Part shown: positions 26,016-38,869 of the stretch, piece by piece | How positions within the stretch are numbered: the stretch's first letter is position 1 | How the letters are laid out: every line of letters begins with the position of its first letter | Assembly (NCBI RefSeq): GCF_949987535.1 | Contig: NC_080079.1 | Span: forward strand, 58,707,613-58,771,612 | Direction of reading: 5' to 3' | Origin: Balaenoptera acutorostrata | Lineage: Eukaryota > Chordata > Mammalia > Artiodactyla > Balaenopteridae | Length of the DNA stretch: 64,000 bases | Position numbers and translations under genes: made by a program | Notes under the pieces: model-generated | Database searches by the model: none | Seen by the model: the letters and a program-made list of their open reading frames with translations, nothing else | Told to the model about the DNA's origin: nothing

Positions 26016-28162
26016 ATTATTTACTGCTTCATTCTTCTGCCCGATGGGGGGAATAGGAAAGTGCTCAGGCCATTGCAGGTGACTTGATGTGGCTGGAGAA
26101 AGGCATTCTTAGAGTTGCATAACTGGAGATGAAAATATGAGCATATTCTGGCACCCAGTCGTGAAGGCCTTTTCTGTCATAGGCCAAAACCTTGCTGGTT
26201 TTTGAGGAGGCAGCGCCCTAACTTGTGTTTTGGGAGAATCACTGATGAAAGCATAAGGACGGGTTTAGAACCCTCCATCAGGGCCTTCTGGAGACCCGTG
26301 GTACCTTTGGGTACCAAACCGTCTGGGGTCTGCTTTAGAATAGTGGACCAGACGTGGGCTAAACAGTCTTCCCAAGAAGGACACACAGCATTCCTGACAT
26401 AATGACAGTAACGCTGCTTCCCTCAGGTGCTAGAGGGGACTTGGTGTAAGGTGCCACGGGCTATGAGGATTTACCCAGGATGTGTCGGGTGGACGCTTTA
26501 CACAAAGAGATAGCCCCCAGCCAGGCTAGCAAGGATAACTGACAGCACTAAAAACAGATATTGAATGCTGTGAAAGGAACTTCATGTCATAAGACCCAGG
26601 AAACATTAGATATTTGTTTTCTGAATCAGAGTGGAAATATGATTAGAGTAAAACAGATTATCCTCTTGGGCCCTAACTGACCATTAAATGAAATAGCTCA
26701 TCTGCTTGTTAAGTCCCAGCCTCTCCCTTTTGACGCATACCTCTCACGGGGTCTTTTTGTTAGGACTGCCAGCTTGAAAGGTTGTAATGATAGAAAATGG
26801 CAAAGTGGCCTGAGCCCACTCAGAGTTGGGGACAGAATGCCACTCTCCCAATCTCTTTCTCTGGGCAGAATGAAGAAGGAAGGCCAGGACAGCTTAGCTA
26901 AGTAAATTCACCTCTTAATGCACAAACACATAGCAAATGACAGGCCCTCACGGGACTGCAGAAGAAAGAAATGGTGGGTCTCATCATCCCAAGGCTTGGT
27001 GGATTTGACACAGGCCCCTGGACACATTGCATACACAGCAGAGGGTCATTATCCTGTCCCTTCATTTCAGAAGCATGTTGTCCACTCTCCTCCAGGACTA
27101 AAGAACATGTCAGCTCTCCCGGCTTGTCTCCCAGATGTAAAGGCAGTAATTTCCTTCTTGCTCTGAGGACGGTGGCTGTCTAGCAAGAGATGACATACTA
27201 GGGAGCAGCAGTTCTTGATTGTTTACTTGTTGGGCAGGAAAAAAAAAAAAATGCAAGTAGAGAGATACAGAAAGTTTGGCCAGAGTGGCCTGAAGGTTTT
27301 CTCAAGGTGGCTCCGAGGTTGGCCATCTGGGGGAGGTGGGGGTGGGGAGTAGGGGGCAGCCGCGTCTCAGGAGAGACGAGCATTACGTAGGACAGTGGAG
27401 GCAGCTTTGAGGGATGAGTTAGGGCAGAATCCCGAAGTCAGGATCCTTGCGACATAGCAGGAAATAGAATTCACCCAGAAATAAAATGCACCCAAGAAAG
27501 AAGCAGATCCGTTGAGTCAGAGCCATTTACGGCGCTGAAAACCTAAGTATGGTCCCTTTTGAGGAGACCACCTGAGACCCTCTCCAGTCTCCTGTGGCTG
27601 GTGCAGCCAGAGACCCATGCATGTGACCTGCTGCCCCTGAACGTTGCACTGAAGGACTTAGTAACTACCTGCGACGTTGCCTTCTGTGCAGCGGAAGAAG
27701 CGATGGGAAGCAAGGAGGGTGGAAAACTGAATTATAAGCATTGCACTTGATAAGAAAGAATATTTCATTTGCTTTTCTATGCTTGTTTATTTGCTGATTA
27801 GCTCTTGGAGGTAGACGTCAGCAAGAGAGAGTCATGTGCGTGGCTTCCAGGTTAGGAATTTCTATCTAGTGTTGACACGGCCCCTCAAGTTCCAGAGAGT
27901 CACAGAGCGAGAGTCAGAGCAGGTGACCTGGGTGCACTTTTGTCACCAGAGCTGCATTCTCCATTTGAATAGCAGGGCCAGGGCTACAGTGGGGCGGGTA
28001 AGGTGCCTCCTTCAGTTTTGCCCCGAGGCCCCTCGATGGCCTCACTCTGATCCCGGCCTCGTTGAATAGAACCATAGCCTTCCGGTCCCTATGTTGCAAA
28101 TCGTTGCTGACTTTGGTAGGATTGCCTCAAACCACAAAGCCTCTCCATTTGGGCAAACCTTC

Positions 28163-28329
28163 ACAGCAATGGTCCTCAAATTTTAGCATGCATCAGAATC
28201 ACCTAGAGCACCTTGTTGAAACAGAGCTTGATGCAGTAGGTCTGGGCTGGGCTGGAGAACTGCATTTCTCTCAAGCTCCCAGGTGACGCTGAGGCAGCTG
28301 GTGTGGGGTCATGCCTTGAGAACCACCGC
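28163..28329 (+). repeat. MER5A-like DNA transposon fragment
   Basis: GGTCCTCAAATTTTAGCATG, CATCAGAATCACCTAGAGCA, CAGTAGGTCTGGG and CTTGAGAACCACCG match the MER5A layout end to end. Confidence 0.8.
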
Positions 28330-30039
28330 TTACAGGAATCAGAGCAGTGGGAGGAGCTTCACGTGATGGGGACCCTTCTCACAGAAATGTTCAGCCCTGG
28401 CACACTGGAGCACGAGACAGTTGTTAAGAACAACTGTGTTGACCGCGTTGTACATCAGACATGAGACCCGTCTGCTGAGCAGTTAACAGCAGCTGGCTTC
28501 AGGCACATTCCAGGCAGCCTGACTGGTTAGAGACATACTACAGAGTCTCCCTTCCGATCGCGATGCCCTATTTCAAGTGCTGTCCCTGTAAAGCGGAAAA
28601 ACAGCGCAAGAGCCTTGATTGTTCCTCAAATTGTTACAAGATATCAAAGGCGAAGGGGCTCTCACTGGACACTTTTTCTGGTCTGCATAGAGGGTCTGGG
28701 GAGTTTCTGTTGAATGATTAGAGATGTTCAGAGATCAGAGATCATTCATCAGCTTCTCTTGGTAGTTGGTTGTTTACTGGGTCCTCTGCTGGGTTCTGGA
28801 AATGTGTGGTAGAGTAAAATAGGAGTTCCCTGCCCTGAAGAAGATCACCAACTAATGGGTAAGATAGTTGTGCAAATTATTATCTCTGAAAGAGCATCTT
28901 ACTTCTGTTAAGAGCTCCCAGGAGGGGAAAGCCACATCTGTCTCTGAGGTTATGGAGAAGGACAGCACAGGAGGAATATTTGAAGCAAACCGGGAGGCTT
29001 CAGAAGTGTTCTGGTACCCTTACTATGGTGCCTGACATAACAGATACTCAGTAAAATTAGTCTTTGCCACTGGGGTGAAAGGCATGCAGAGGCATGAGAA
29101 ATTGCCCAATTTTATCAAGCCTCCCATTTCCCAGGGAGACTTCTGCAGAGTTGGCCTCAATCTAGATGGGATGCTTGTAATGATAGGAAAGGCCTTATCA
29201 TGTGATGAGAAATGAGGTCCTGAAAATCAAGCAAGGGAAAGGATGCAATTTTAAAACCATTTGGTAACTTTCCTCTTTCATACCTTTTGTTTGTCGGTTT
29301 GGTTTGGTTTGGTTACTTGTACTTTAGTGTAAATTTCTGAAGTCCAGCATTGAACCCACTGCCACACAAAAAAATTCGAATTTTCCTCCAAGGGGAACTG
29401 TGCTCTTTAAAATATAATGCCAACTTCCTCCCAGCAGGTTTGCTGGAAAAGAGATTTGTGGTTTTGCTTTAGGCTGTTGTCCTCAAGGCAAGCTTTTTGT
29501 GTGTCTGCTGTAGCTGGGCATTTAGTTCACTTCCTGAGATTAATTGATGGCAAGCGGCATTCCTTGCTCTGCAAACCCTCAAAACAATGATCTTTTATTC
29601 GTTTTTTGGAGTCAGGCATGCTTAATATCTAGCTGCGGACTTTGGAGGTATGAGCTGAGATTCAAGAAGCATAGCTATGAAAAATTTAACTCACTGGGGC
29701 TCCTCGGTTGTTATAAAAACGTGGGTATTCCTAAATGGAGTCTTCAGATATTGGGACAAGACAAAAACTCACCCAGCCTTAGTTGATTATTGAGGCTCTC
29801 CTTAGCACGTTGTCCTGACAGGGGCTCATGGGGAAATTTTCTACTGATAATTCACACCAGCTGTGCATTTCATAAATGCCCGCCATGCTGCTTTTCTTTT
29901 TTGCAACGTAGGGGGCACTGTGGCTTGGGGCGCTGTAGTGGGGAATGAGCGCGATCCAGCTGCCTCCTGCAAGTGGGAGGGGGTGAGATGGGGGCCACGC
30001 TGCACTGACTTCCAGTTAAGAAGACCTCTCTGGGCAGAG

Positions 30040-30180
30040 CAGTGTTCTCTTCCCACTAACTGTCTTCTCCACATTACTTATCCACTCTGTTTCCCATCTG
30101 TACCAGTGGGTGATAATAACAGAAATTACCTGTAAGTGTCATTGTGATGAGTAAATCACAAAATGTAGGTAAAGGTTTTA
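30040..30180 (+). repeat. MIR fragment
   Basis: CTGTTTCCCATCTGTA, GGTGATAATAACAG and CATTGTGATGAGTAAATCA in MIR order. Confidence 0.68.
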
Positions 30181-30231
30181 GCGCAGCAACATTTGTAAGA
30201 GCTCAACCCATGATGGCTAGTCATCTTAGTA

Positions 30232-30264
30232 GCGACAGTAGTAGTAGTAGTAGTAGTGTAGTAG
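30232..30264 (+). repeat. (TAG)n trinucleotide repeat
   Basis: About ten TAG units with one interruption, next to a MIR fragment. Confidence 0.85.
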
Positions 30265-30394
30265 TCAAAGTAATAGTAGGAGAACCCCACACCTTTATTA
30301 CTGAACCATTCTCTGTTTCCTGTCTCCTTTCACCATTGTAACAGCTACAAATATATAAGTGAGTTCTAAGCAAAGTATAAAGAATGATGATAAT

Positions 30395-30580
30395 AACAGT
30401 AGTTAACCTTTATTGAGGGCATGCTCTGTGTCAACTTCTGTGCTAAGTGCATGCCATGTCTTTTACTCAGGCAACCCTCAAATTGAATCCATTAACTAAT
30501 GATGTTGTTTAACATTCCCATTTTACAGATGAAGAAACTGAGGCAAGGCACAATGTAGCAAGTAGTAGATGAGCCAAAAC
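30395..30580 (-). repeat. MIR element
   Basis: CTTTATTGAGGGCATGCTCT, GTGCTAAGTGCATG and CCCATTTTACAGATGAAGAA in reverse MIR order. Confidence 0.82.
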
Positions 30581-31031
30581 CTGAGGAAAGACATTTTGGC
30601 TCTGGAGCCAGTATACTTAATCACTAAAGAAATAGGTGGTTTTCTGCCCTCAGTGGTATCCACTTCCAAACACTCCCTTGGGAGGTCAACTCTCTTGGTT
30701 CCACTGAACAAATTAACTGGGTAGTGTCCGGGTTTCTTGTTTTCTTTGGTTGGACTGTCATAAGTATTGATCCTCAAATGCAAGTATAAGTTAAAGACTG
30801 GGGAGAAGTTCCCTTCCAAATAGAGCAGATCCAATTGTGTATGTATGTGACCCAAACTCTTTCATGAAGATACTGTGTCTTTCTGGTATGTTTCCATGTA
30901 TTCCTAAACTGATGGCAGGATGCTTTTCTCCTTTAAGTGAACAGCTGAGCCCTAAGGTGCAAGAAGGACAGCCAGGGTCATCAGTGGAGTGACATCTGGT
31001 ACATTGTGCCCATTTTTCTTTAAGGTGCACT

Positions 31032-31452
31032 ATTGTATTAATTTGCTCAGGCTGCCATAACAAAGTACTACAGACTGAATGTCTCAAACAACAGAAATTT
31101 ATTTTCTCACGGTTCTGGAGGTTGGAAGTCCAAGATCAAGCTGTTGGCAGGGTTGGTTCCTTCTGAGGCCTCAAAGGAAGGATCTGTTTCAGGCCTCTCT
31201 CCTTGGCTGGTAGATGGCCATCTTCTCCCCGTGACTTCACATCATCTTCCCTCTGTACATTTGTGCCCAAATTTCCTCTTCTTATAAAGACAACAGTCAT
31301 ATTGGATTAGGGCCTACCCTGATGACCTCATTTGAACTGAATTACCTCTTTAAAGACCATATATCAAAATACAGTTACAGTCTGAGATACTAAGAGTTAG
31401 GACTACAACATACAAATTTTATGGGGGGAGGGATACAATTCAGGCCATAACA
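31032..31452 (+). repeat. Old mammalian interspersed repeat (about 420 bp)
   Basis: Recognised from its wording (GCTGCCATAACAAAGTACTA, CAGAAATTTATTTTCTCACG, TCATATTGGATTAGGGCCTA, CCTCTTTAAAGACC). This is a common mammalian repeat. I am not certain of its class, although the TG...CA-like ends would fit a solo LTR. Confidence 0.65.
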
Positions 31453-33652
31453 ACTAGACAGCAGATACACTTCACCTCATAGTTTTACCCTAAAATAAGG
31501 CTTGTACGTTGGCTAAGTGGTAAGTGACAAATGAACCTTGAATCAATTATGGTCCATTTTGGGGGAGTTGAGATTACCTTCTGAGTTGAGGAAATATATA
31601 AAATAGTTAAGATGTGAAAGGCAATATCTAGTATTGGGCCTCGGTTCCAACTAAATCTTTAAGGAGTTGCCCGAGAGCCTGTGAAAGTGATTCTCTTTGT
31701 CGTTTTGTAAACTGATAATGTTGGGATGCTTTGTTCAGGGAGGTTTCTGATGGTCCTCCTTTCCTCCCCCAACCAAAGCACCATTGGTTGTTGTGTTCAA
31801 TGGCAAATGCTTGGGCTTTCTCCTATTAATATAAAGTCCAATTTAGAAGGAGAAGTCCCTGTAGACAATTAGCCTAAGCCAGCCTGTGGCACTTACATTG
31901 CTACAGGAACAGACACGGCAAAGAAATGTATCCTGTCTGGCCCAAAGTAGCTAGTGACTCTCATGTTGCTGAAGTCAATCACGTTCCAAGTTTCCTCCCA
32001 GACGTCTAGTGAATCTAGTTAATAAGGAGCAGTTCTAGTAATCAGTCTTCAGTGCTTCTTATCTCCCATCTTTGCTCCCAAAACAACTTTTCTGTGCTTA
32101 CTCCACGCCCTCCAGCCTTTTGATACCCAACAGTGGTTCAGTATTTCCAAAATCCTTCCAGCCAGCGCTCGTTCATTGAGAGAAGAGTGCTTAAAGGTCT
32201 TCTAGGCCCACCCAACATTTATAATGAAATTTATAATGAAATCCCCTCTATATTCACAGCTCCTCAGGAATGTCTCACATGATGAGAAATCCACTGCCTT
32301 GGGAAACAACTCATGTCATTTTAAAAATACCTTCCATTTGTATAACATTCTTCCTTTCTGGAAACTTGAGTTTGGCTCTGTCTAAATCCCTGGTCTGAGC
32401 TCCATTGGTCATATACTCAATCAGTCGAATCCATCTCTTTCACTTGACTCCCATCGCACATCTGAGGGCAGCTCAGGTCTTCTGTACCTCAGGTCAGGCA
32501 ATACGACATCTCCAGCCATGGTTTTGGGTGCCTTTCTTTGGCTCTTTTCTTTTGGGCCTCAATCCTCTGAATGGCTCCTAGTGGATCATTACTGTAATAT
32601 GCTGAGATTCCTCCTTACCTTTCAGGGCTCAGATCACAAGTTATCTTCTCTGCAAAGCCTTTCTTGATGTTACTCAAATTACCAGGCAATTGACAGCTTT
32701 TCTGGTGTTCTCAGACCACCTTGTACATTCACTTTGCCATAACACTTACCACAGTGTATCACAACCCTTGATGGACATTTTCTCTCTCGTTCGCTGTATT
32801 GTAACTCTCTCTTTGACTAGGGACTGTGCCTTCATCACTGCGGTATCTCCATTCCCGGCACAGAAGAGGGGATTCATGTTTATTGATTGCTTTGCTGATT
32901 CAAGAAACCAAGGTTCAAATTTCAGGTACCATGGCTGATCAGAAACGGAAATATCTTTGTTCAGGGAGGTTTTTTGACAGTCTTCAGATCAGCCCCTTTT
33001 AGGAACATCCTGGATGACTTATATTTAAATGATCCGGGGCAGGCTGAGAGGCTTGCAAGGAAGTACGGAGTGCAGCGTGGCTTACCACTGAGACTTCCCT
33101 GATGCTTCTGGATGTTCCAGTGCAAATCCTGGCTTACAGCCCTAGTGTCAGATGATACCTGGTGTACCCAAATCTCTACCCTAGTTAATGAGGCTTGACA
33201 TTAAAAAGCTGTCTTTTTTTCTTTTCACTGAGAGACAATTGATCATCAGGCTTGTTTATTTACTTTTTTTTTTTTTCAGTAGGAAACATTTTTTTTAATA
33301 GATCTTTATTGGAGTATAATTGCTTCACAATACTGTGTTAGCTTCTGTTGTACACCAAAGTGAATCAGCCATATGCATACATATATCCCCATATCCCCTC
33401 CCTCTTGAGACTCCCTCGCATCCTCCCTATCCCACCCCTCTAGGTCATTGCAAAGCACCAAGCTGATCTCTGTGCTATGCTGCTGCTTCCCACTAGCTAA
33501 CTATTTTACATTCGGTAGTGTATGTATGTCGATGCTACTCTCACTTTGCCCCAGCTTCCCCCTCCCACCCTGTGTCCTCAAGTCCATTCTCTATGTCTAC
33601 ATCTTTATTCCTGCCCTGCAACTAGGTTCATCAGCACCATTTTTTTTTTTTT

Positions 33653-34303
33653 TTAGATTCCATATATATGTGTTAGCATACAGTATTTGTTTTTCTCTTT
33701 TTGACTTACTTCAGTCTGTATGACAGACTCTAGGTCCATCCACCTCACTACAGATAACTCAATTTCCTTTCTTTTTATGGCTAAGTAGTATTCCATTGTA
33801 TATATGCACCACATCTTCTTTATCCATTCATCTGTCGATGGACATTTAGGTTGGTTCCATGTCTTGGCTATTGTAAATAGAGCTGCAGTGAACAATGTGG
33901 TGCATGTCTCTTTTTGAATTGTGGTTTTCTCATGGTATATGCCCAGTAGTGGGATTGCTGGGTCATATGGTAGTTCTGTTTTTAATTTTTTAAGGAACCT
34001 CCATAATATTTTCCATGGTGGTTGTATCAATTTACATTCCCACCAACAGTGCAGGAGGGTTCCCTTTTCACCACACCCTTTCCAGCATTTATTGTTTCTA
34101 GACTTTTTGATAATGGCCATTCTGACTGGCAAGAAGTGATACCTCATTATAGTTTTGATTTGCATTTCTCTAATAATTAGTGTTGTTGAGCATCTTTTCA
34201 TGTGCCTCTTGGCCGTCTGTATGTCTTCCTTGGTGAAATGTCTATTTACGTCTTCTGCCCATTTTTTAATTGGATTGTTTGTTTTTTTGATATTGAGCTC
34301 CAT
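33653..34303 (-). pseudogene. L1 ORF2 C-terminal remnant with cysteine-rich motif
   Basis: A 216-codon open segment with the L1 C-terminal Cys/His motif ([18 protein letters not shown]) and the typical [20 protein letters not shown] stretch. It ends at the normal L1 stop region, followed by the 3' UTR. It overlaps the preceding piece in another frame, which shows a frameshift near 34250-34300. Confidence 0.88.
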
Positions 34304-35098
34304 GAGCTGTTTGTATATTTTGGAGATAAATCCTTTGTTGTTTCATTTGCAAATATTTTCTCCCATTCTGAGGGTTGTCTTTTTGTCTTGTTTATGGTTT
34401 CCTTTCCTGTGCAAAAGCTTTTAAGTTTCATTAGGTCCCATTTGTTTATTTTTGTTTTTATTTCCATTTCTCTAGGAGGTGGGTCAAAAAGGATCTTGCT
34501 GTGATTTATGTCATAGAGTGTTCTGCCTGTGCTTTCCTCTAAGTGTTTTATAGTGTCTGGCATTACATTTAGGTCTTTAATCCATTTGGAGTTAATTTTT
34601 GTGTATGGTGATAGGGAGTGTTCTAATTTCATTCTTTTACATGTAGCTGTCCAGTTTTAGCAGCACCACTTATTGAAGAGGCTGTCTTCTCTCCATTTTA
34701 TGTTCTTGCCTCCTTTGTCATAAATTAGGTGACCGTGTGTGCATGGGTTTATCTCTGGGCATTCTGTCCTGTTCCATTGATCTATATTTCTGTTTCTGTG
34801 CCAGTACCATACTGTCTGGATTACTGTAGCTTGTGGTATAGTTCAAAGTCAGGGTGCCTGATTCCTCCAACTCCGTTTTTCTTTCCCAAGATTGCTTTGG
34901 CTGTTCGAGGTCTTTTGGTTTCCATACAAATTGTAACATTTTTTGTTCTAATTCTGTGAAGAGTGCCATTGGTAGTTTGATAGGGATTGCATTGAATCTG
35001 TAGATTGCTTTGAATCTGTAGATTGCTTTGGGTAGTATAGTCATTTTCACAATATTGATTCTTCCAGTCCAAGAACATGGTATGGTATATTTCTCCAT
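34246..35098 (-). pseudogene. L1 ORF2 remnant, post-RT region in two frames
   Basis: Two overlapping-frame pieces (35098-34718 and 34632-34246) carry the post-RT region of ORF2, such as [20 protein letters not shown] and the later KINSKWIKDLNV. An 18-bp tandem duplication at 34992-35027 repeats six codons in frame ([12 protein letters not shown]). The pieces are separated by stops and frameshifts. Confidence 0.85.
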
Positions 35099-35192
35099 CT
35101 GTTTATGTCATCTTTGATTTCTTTCATCAGTGTTTTATAGTTTTCTGAGTACAAGTCTTTTGCCTCCTTAGGCAGGTTTATTCCTAGTTATT

Positions 35193-37025
35193 TTATTCTT
35201 TTTGTTGCAATGGTAAACGGGAGTGTTTCCTTAATTTCTCTTTCTGATTTTTTGTTGTTGGTGTATAGGAATACCAGTGATTTCTGTGCATTAATTTTGT
35301 ATTCTGCAACCTTACAAATTCATTGATTAGTTCTAGTAGTTTTCTGGTGGCATCTTTAGGATTTTCTATGTATAGTATCATGTCATCTGCAAACAGTGAC
35401 AGTTTTACTTCTTCTTTTCCAATTTGTATTCCTTTTATTTCTTTGTCTTCTCTGATTGCAATGGCTAGGACTTCCAAAACTATGTTGAATAAGAGTGGCG
35501 AGAGTGGGCATCCTTGTCTTGTTCCTGATCTTAGTGGAAATGCTTTCAGTTTTTCACCATTGAGAATGATGTTTGCTGTGGGTTTGTCATATATGGCCTT
35601 TATTATGTTGAGGTAGGTTCCCTCTGTGCCCATTTTCTGGAGAGTTTTGATCATAAATGGGTGTTGAATTTTGTCAGAAGCTTTTTCTGCATCTATTGAG
35701 ATGATCATATGGTTTTTATTCCTTAATTTGTTAATGTGGTGTATCACATTGATTGATTTGCGTATATTGAAGAATCCTTGCATCCCTGGGATAAATCCCA
35801 CTTGATCATGGTGTATGATCCTTTGTTGTTGGATTCTGTTTGCTAGTATTTTGTTCATGAGTTTTGCATCTATGTTCATCAGTGATATTGGTCTGAAATT
35901 TTCTTTTTTTGTGATATCTTTTTCTGGTTTTTGCATCAGGGTGATGACGGCTTTGTAGAAATTATTTGGGAGTGTTTCTCCCTCTGCAATTTTTTGGAAG
36001 AGTTTGAGAAGGATCAGTGTTAGCTCTTCTCTAAATGTTTGATAGAATTTGCCTGTAAAGCTACCTAGTCCTGGACTTTTGTTTGTTGGAAGATTTTTAA
36101 TTACAGTTTCAATTTCATTACTTGTGATAGGTCTGTTTATATCTTCTAATTCTTCCTGGTTCAGTCTTGGAAAATTGTACCTTTCCAAGAATTTGTCCAT
36201 TTCTTTGTGGTTGTCCATTTTATTGGTGTGTAGTTGTTTGTAGGAGTCTCTTATAATCCTTTGTATTTCTGCAGTGTCAGTTGTGATTTCTCCTTTTTCA
36301 TTTCTAATTCTGTTGATTTGCATCCTTTCCCTTTTTTTCTTGATGAGTCTGGCTAATGGTTTATCAATTTTGTTTATCTTCTCAAAGAACCAGCTTTTAG
36401 TTTTATTGATCTTTGCTATTGTTTTCTTCATTTCTATTTCATGTATTTCTGCTCTGATCTTTATGATTGTTTTCCTTCTACTGACTTTGGGTTTTCTTTG
36501 TTCTTTCTCTAGTTGTTTTAAGTGTAGGGTTAGATTATTTATTTGCGATTTTTCTTGTTTCTTGAGGTGAGATTGAATTGCTATAAACTTCCTTCTTAGA
36601 ACTGCTTTTGCTGCGTACCATAGGTTTTGGGTTGTCGTGTTTTCATTGCCATTTGTTTCTATGTATTTTTTTATTTCCTCTTTGATTTTTCCAGTGACCT
36701 CTTGGTTATTTAGTAGCACACCATTTAGCCTCCATGTATTTGTGTTTTTTACATTTTTTTTCCTGTAACTGATTTCCAATCTCATAGCGTTGTGGTCAGA
36801 AAAGTTGCTTGATATGATTTCAATTTTCTTAAATTTTCTGAGGCTTGATTTGTGACCCAAGGTGTGATCTATCCTGGAGAATGTTCCATGTGCACTTGAG
36901 AAGAATGTGTGTTCTGCCAGTTTTGGGTGGAATGTTCTATAAATATCAATTAAATCTATCTGGTCTATTGTGCCATTTAAAGCTTGTGTTTCCTTATTTA
37001 TTTTCTGTTTGGATGATCTGGCCAT
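35193..37025 (-). pseudogene. L1 ORF2 remnant, endonuclease C-terminus and reverse transcriptase
   Basis: The longest open segment of the window (610 codons) begins in the endonuclease ([19 protein letters not shown], with the catalytic His) and continues into the reverse transcriptase. The RT active-site motif FADD is intact at about residue 544, preceded by [18 protein letters not shown]. The frame is lost soon after (EFVRLQNTK). It is not a host gene; its length only reflects moderate age. Confidence 0.92.
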
Positions 37026-37070
37026 TGGTGTAAGTGGGGTGTTAAAGTCCCTACTATTATTGTGTTACTG

Positions 37071-37463
37071 TCAATTTCTCCTTTCATGGTTGTTATCATT
37101 TGCCATATGTATTGAGGTTCTCCTAACATTTATAATTGTTATATCTTCTTCTTGGATTGATCCTTTGATCATTATGTAATATCCCTCCTTATCTCTTGTA
37201 ACAGTCTTTATTTTAAAGTCTATTTTATCTGATATGAGTACTGCTACTCCAGCTTTCTTTTGATTTCCATTTGCATGGAATATCTTTTTCCACCCCTTCA
37301 CTTTCAGTCTGTATGTGTCCCTAGGTCTGAAGTGGGTCCCTTGTAGACAGCATATATATGGGTCTTGTTTTTGTATCCATTCAGCCAGTCTGTGTCTTTT
37401 GGTTGGGGCATTTAATCCATTTACATTCAAGGTGATTATCGATATGTTTGTTCCTATTACCAT
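37071..37463 (-). pseudogene. L1 ORF2 remnant, N-terminal endonuclease part
   Basis: This 130-codon segment opens with the L1 endonuclease start (ISIITLNVNGLN) and continues through DPYICCLQGTHFRPRD and HANGNQKKAGVAVLISDK. The catalytic Glu expected in the QETH motif is Gly here (QGTH). The segment leaves frame just where the conserved YAPN motif should follow, because bases are missing at about 37115-37130. The enzyme would nick target DNA for reverse transcription, but this copy should be inactive. Confidence 0.85.
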
Positions 37464-37793
37464 TTTCTTAATTGTTTTGGGTTTGTTTTTGTGGGTCTCT
37501 TTCTTCTCTTGTGTTTCTCGCCTAGAGAAGTTTCTTTAGCATTTGTTGTAAAGCTGGTTTGTTGGTGCTGAATTCTCTTAGTTTTTGCTTGTCTGAAAAG
37601 CTTTTGATTTCTCCGTCGAATCTGAATGAGATCCTTGCTGGGTAGAGTAATCTTGGTTGTGGGTTTTTCTCTTTCATCACTTTATGTATATCCTGCCACT
37701 CCCTTCTGGCCTGCAGAGTTTCTGCTGAAAAATCAGCTGATGACCTTATGGGGATTCCTTTGTATGTTATTTTTTTTTTCCCCCTTGCTACTT

Positions 37794-38252
37794 TTAATAT
37801 TTTTCTTTGAATTTAATTTGTGTTACTTTGATTAATATGTGTCTTGGTGTGTTTTTCCTAGGGTATATCCTGTATAGGACTCTCTGTGCTTCCTGGACTT
37901 GGGTGACTACTTCCTTTCCCATGTTAGGGAAGTTTTCGACTATAATCTCTTCAAATATTTTCTCAGACCTTTTCTTTTTCTCTTCTTTTTCTGAGACCCC
38001 TATAATTCGAATGTTGGTGTGTTTAGTGTTGTCCCAGAGGTCTCTGAGATTGTCTTCAATTCTTTTCAATCTTTTTTCTTTATTTTGCTCCTCAGCAGTT
38101 ATTTCCACCACTTTGTCTTCCAGCTCACTTATTCGTTCTTCCGCCTCAGTTATTCTGTTATTGATTCCTTCTAGTGTATTTTTAATTTTAGTTATTGTGT
38201 TGTTCATCTCTGTTTGTTTGTACTTTAGTTCTTCTAGATCTTTGTTAAACAT
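37794..38252 (-). pseudogene. L1 ORF1 remnant (coiled coil and RNA-binding part)
   Basis: A 152-codon open segment encodes a heptad-rich coiled coil (KNTLEGINNRITEAEERISE region) followed by the RRM-like part with NIRIIGVSE and a trailing RHILIKVTQIKF. In L1, ORF1p is the trimeric nucleic-acid chaperone that coats the RNA. The frame is lost at about 37795, where the C-terminal domain would continue; its sequence persists to about 37510 in another frame. Confidence 0.85.
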
Positions 38253-38603
38253 TTCTTGTATTTTCTAAATCTGTGCCTCCATTCTCCTTTCTAGATTCTG
38301 GATCATCTTTACTATCATTACTCTGAATTCTTTTTCAGATAGATTGCCTATTTCCTCTTCATTGATTTGGTCTTGTAGGTTTTTACCTCGCTCCTTCATC
38401 TGTGACATATTTTTTTGCCGTCTCACTTTTTTTTTTTTTTTTTAATGAGTGGGGTTGTGTTCCTGTCTTACTGGTTGTTTGGCCTGAGGCTTCCAACACT
38501 GGAGTTTGTAGGCTGTTGGGTAGATCTGGGTTTTGGTGCTGAGATGAGGACCTCCGTGAGACCTCACTCCAATGAATATTCCCTGGGGTCTGAGGTTCTC
38601 TGT

Positions 38604-38710
38604 TAGTCCAGTGGTTTGGACTCGGAGCTCCCACTGCAGGAGCTTCAGCCTGACCCCCGGCTCATGAACCAAGATCCCACAAGCCGTGTGGGGTGGTTAA
38701 AAAAAAACGA
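38604..38710 (+). repeat. SINE-like module within the 5' part of the L1
   Basis: On the + strand TTAGTCCAGTGGTTTGGACT, CCCACTGCAGG, AACCAAGATCCCACAAGCC and a short A-run resemble a CHR-2-type tRNA SINE in order. It lies antisense to the L1 between ORF1 and the 5' UTR. I cannot tell whether it is a nested insertion or a standing part of this L1 subfamily's 5' region. Confidence 0.5.
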
Positions 38711-38869
38711 AGTAAAAAATAAATTTAGACTAGGCAACTAATAGATATGTTAGAAAGAATATAAAAATAAAAATATAGATGAATCGACAACCAGAAGGTA
38801 CAACAGTACCACAATAGTAAAAAAGAGGAGGAGGGAAAAGGAAAATAAAAGAAGAGGGGAAAGGCCTTG

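Noticed and set aside
35193..37025. A 610-codon open frame, the longest in the window, as a possible novel protein gene
   Set aside because: It contains the L1 endonuclease C-terminus and reverse transcriptase with FADD, and lies between L1 ends and target duplications. It is part of a decayed retrotransposon.
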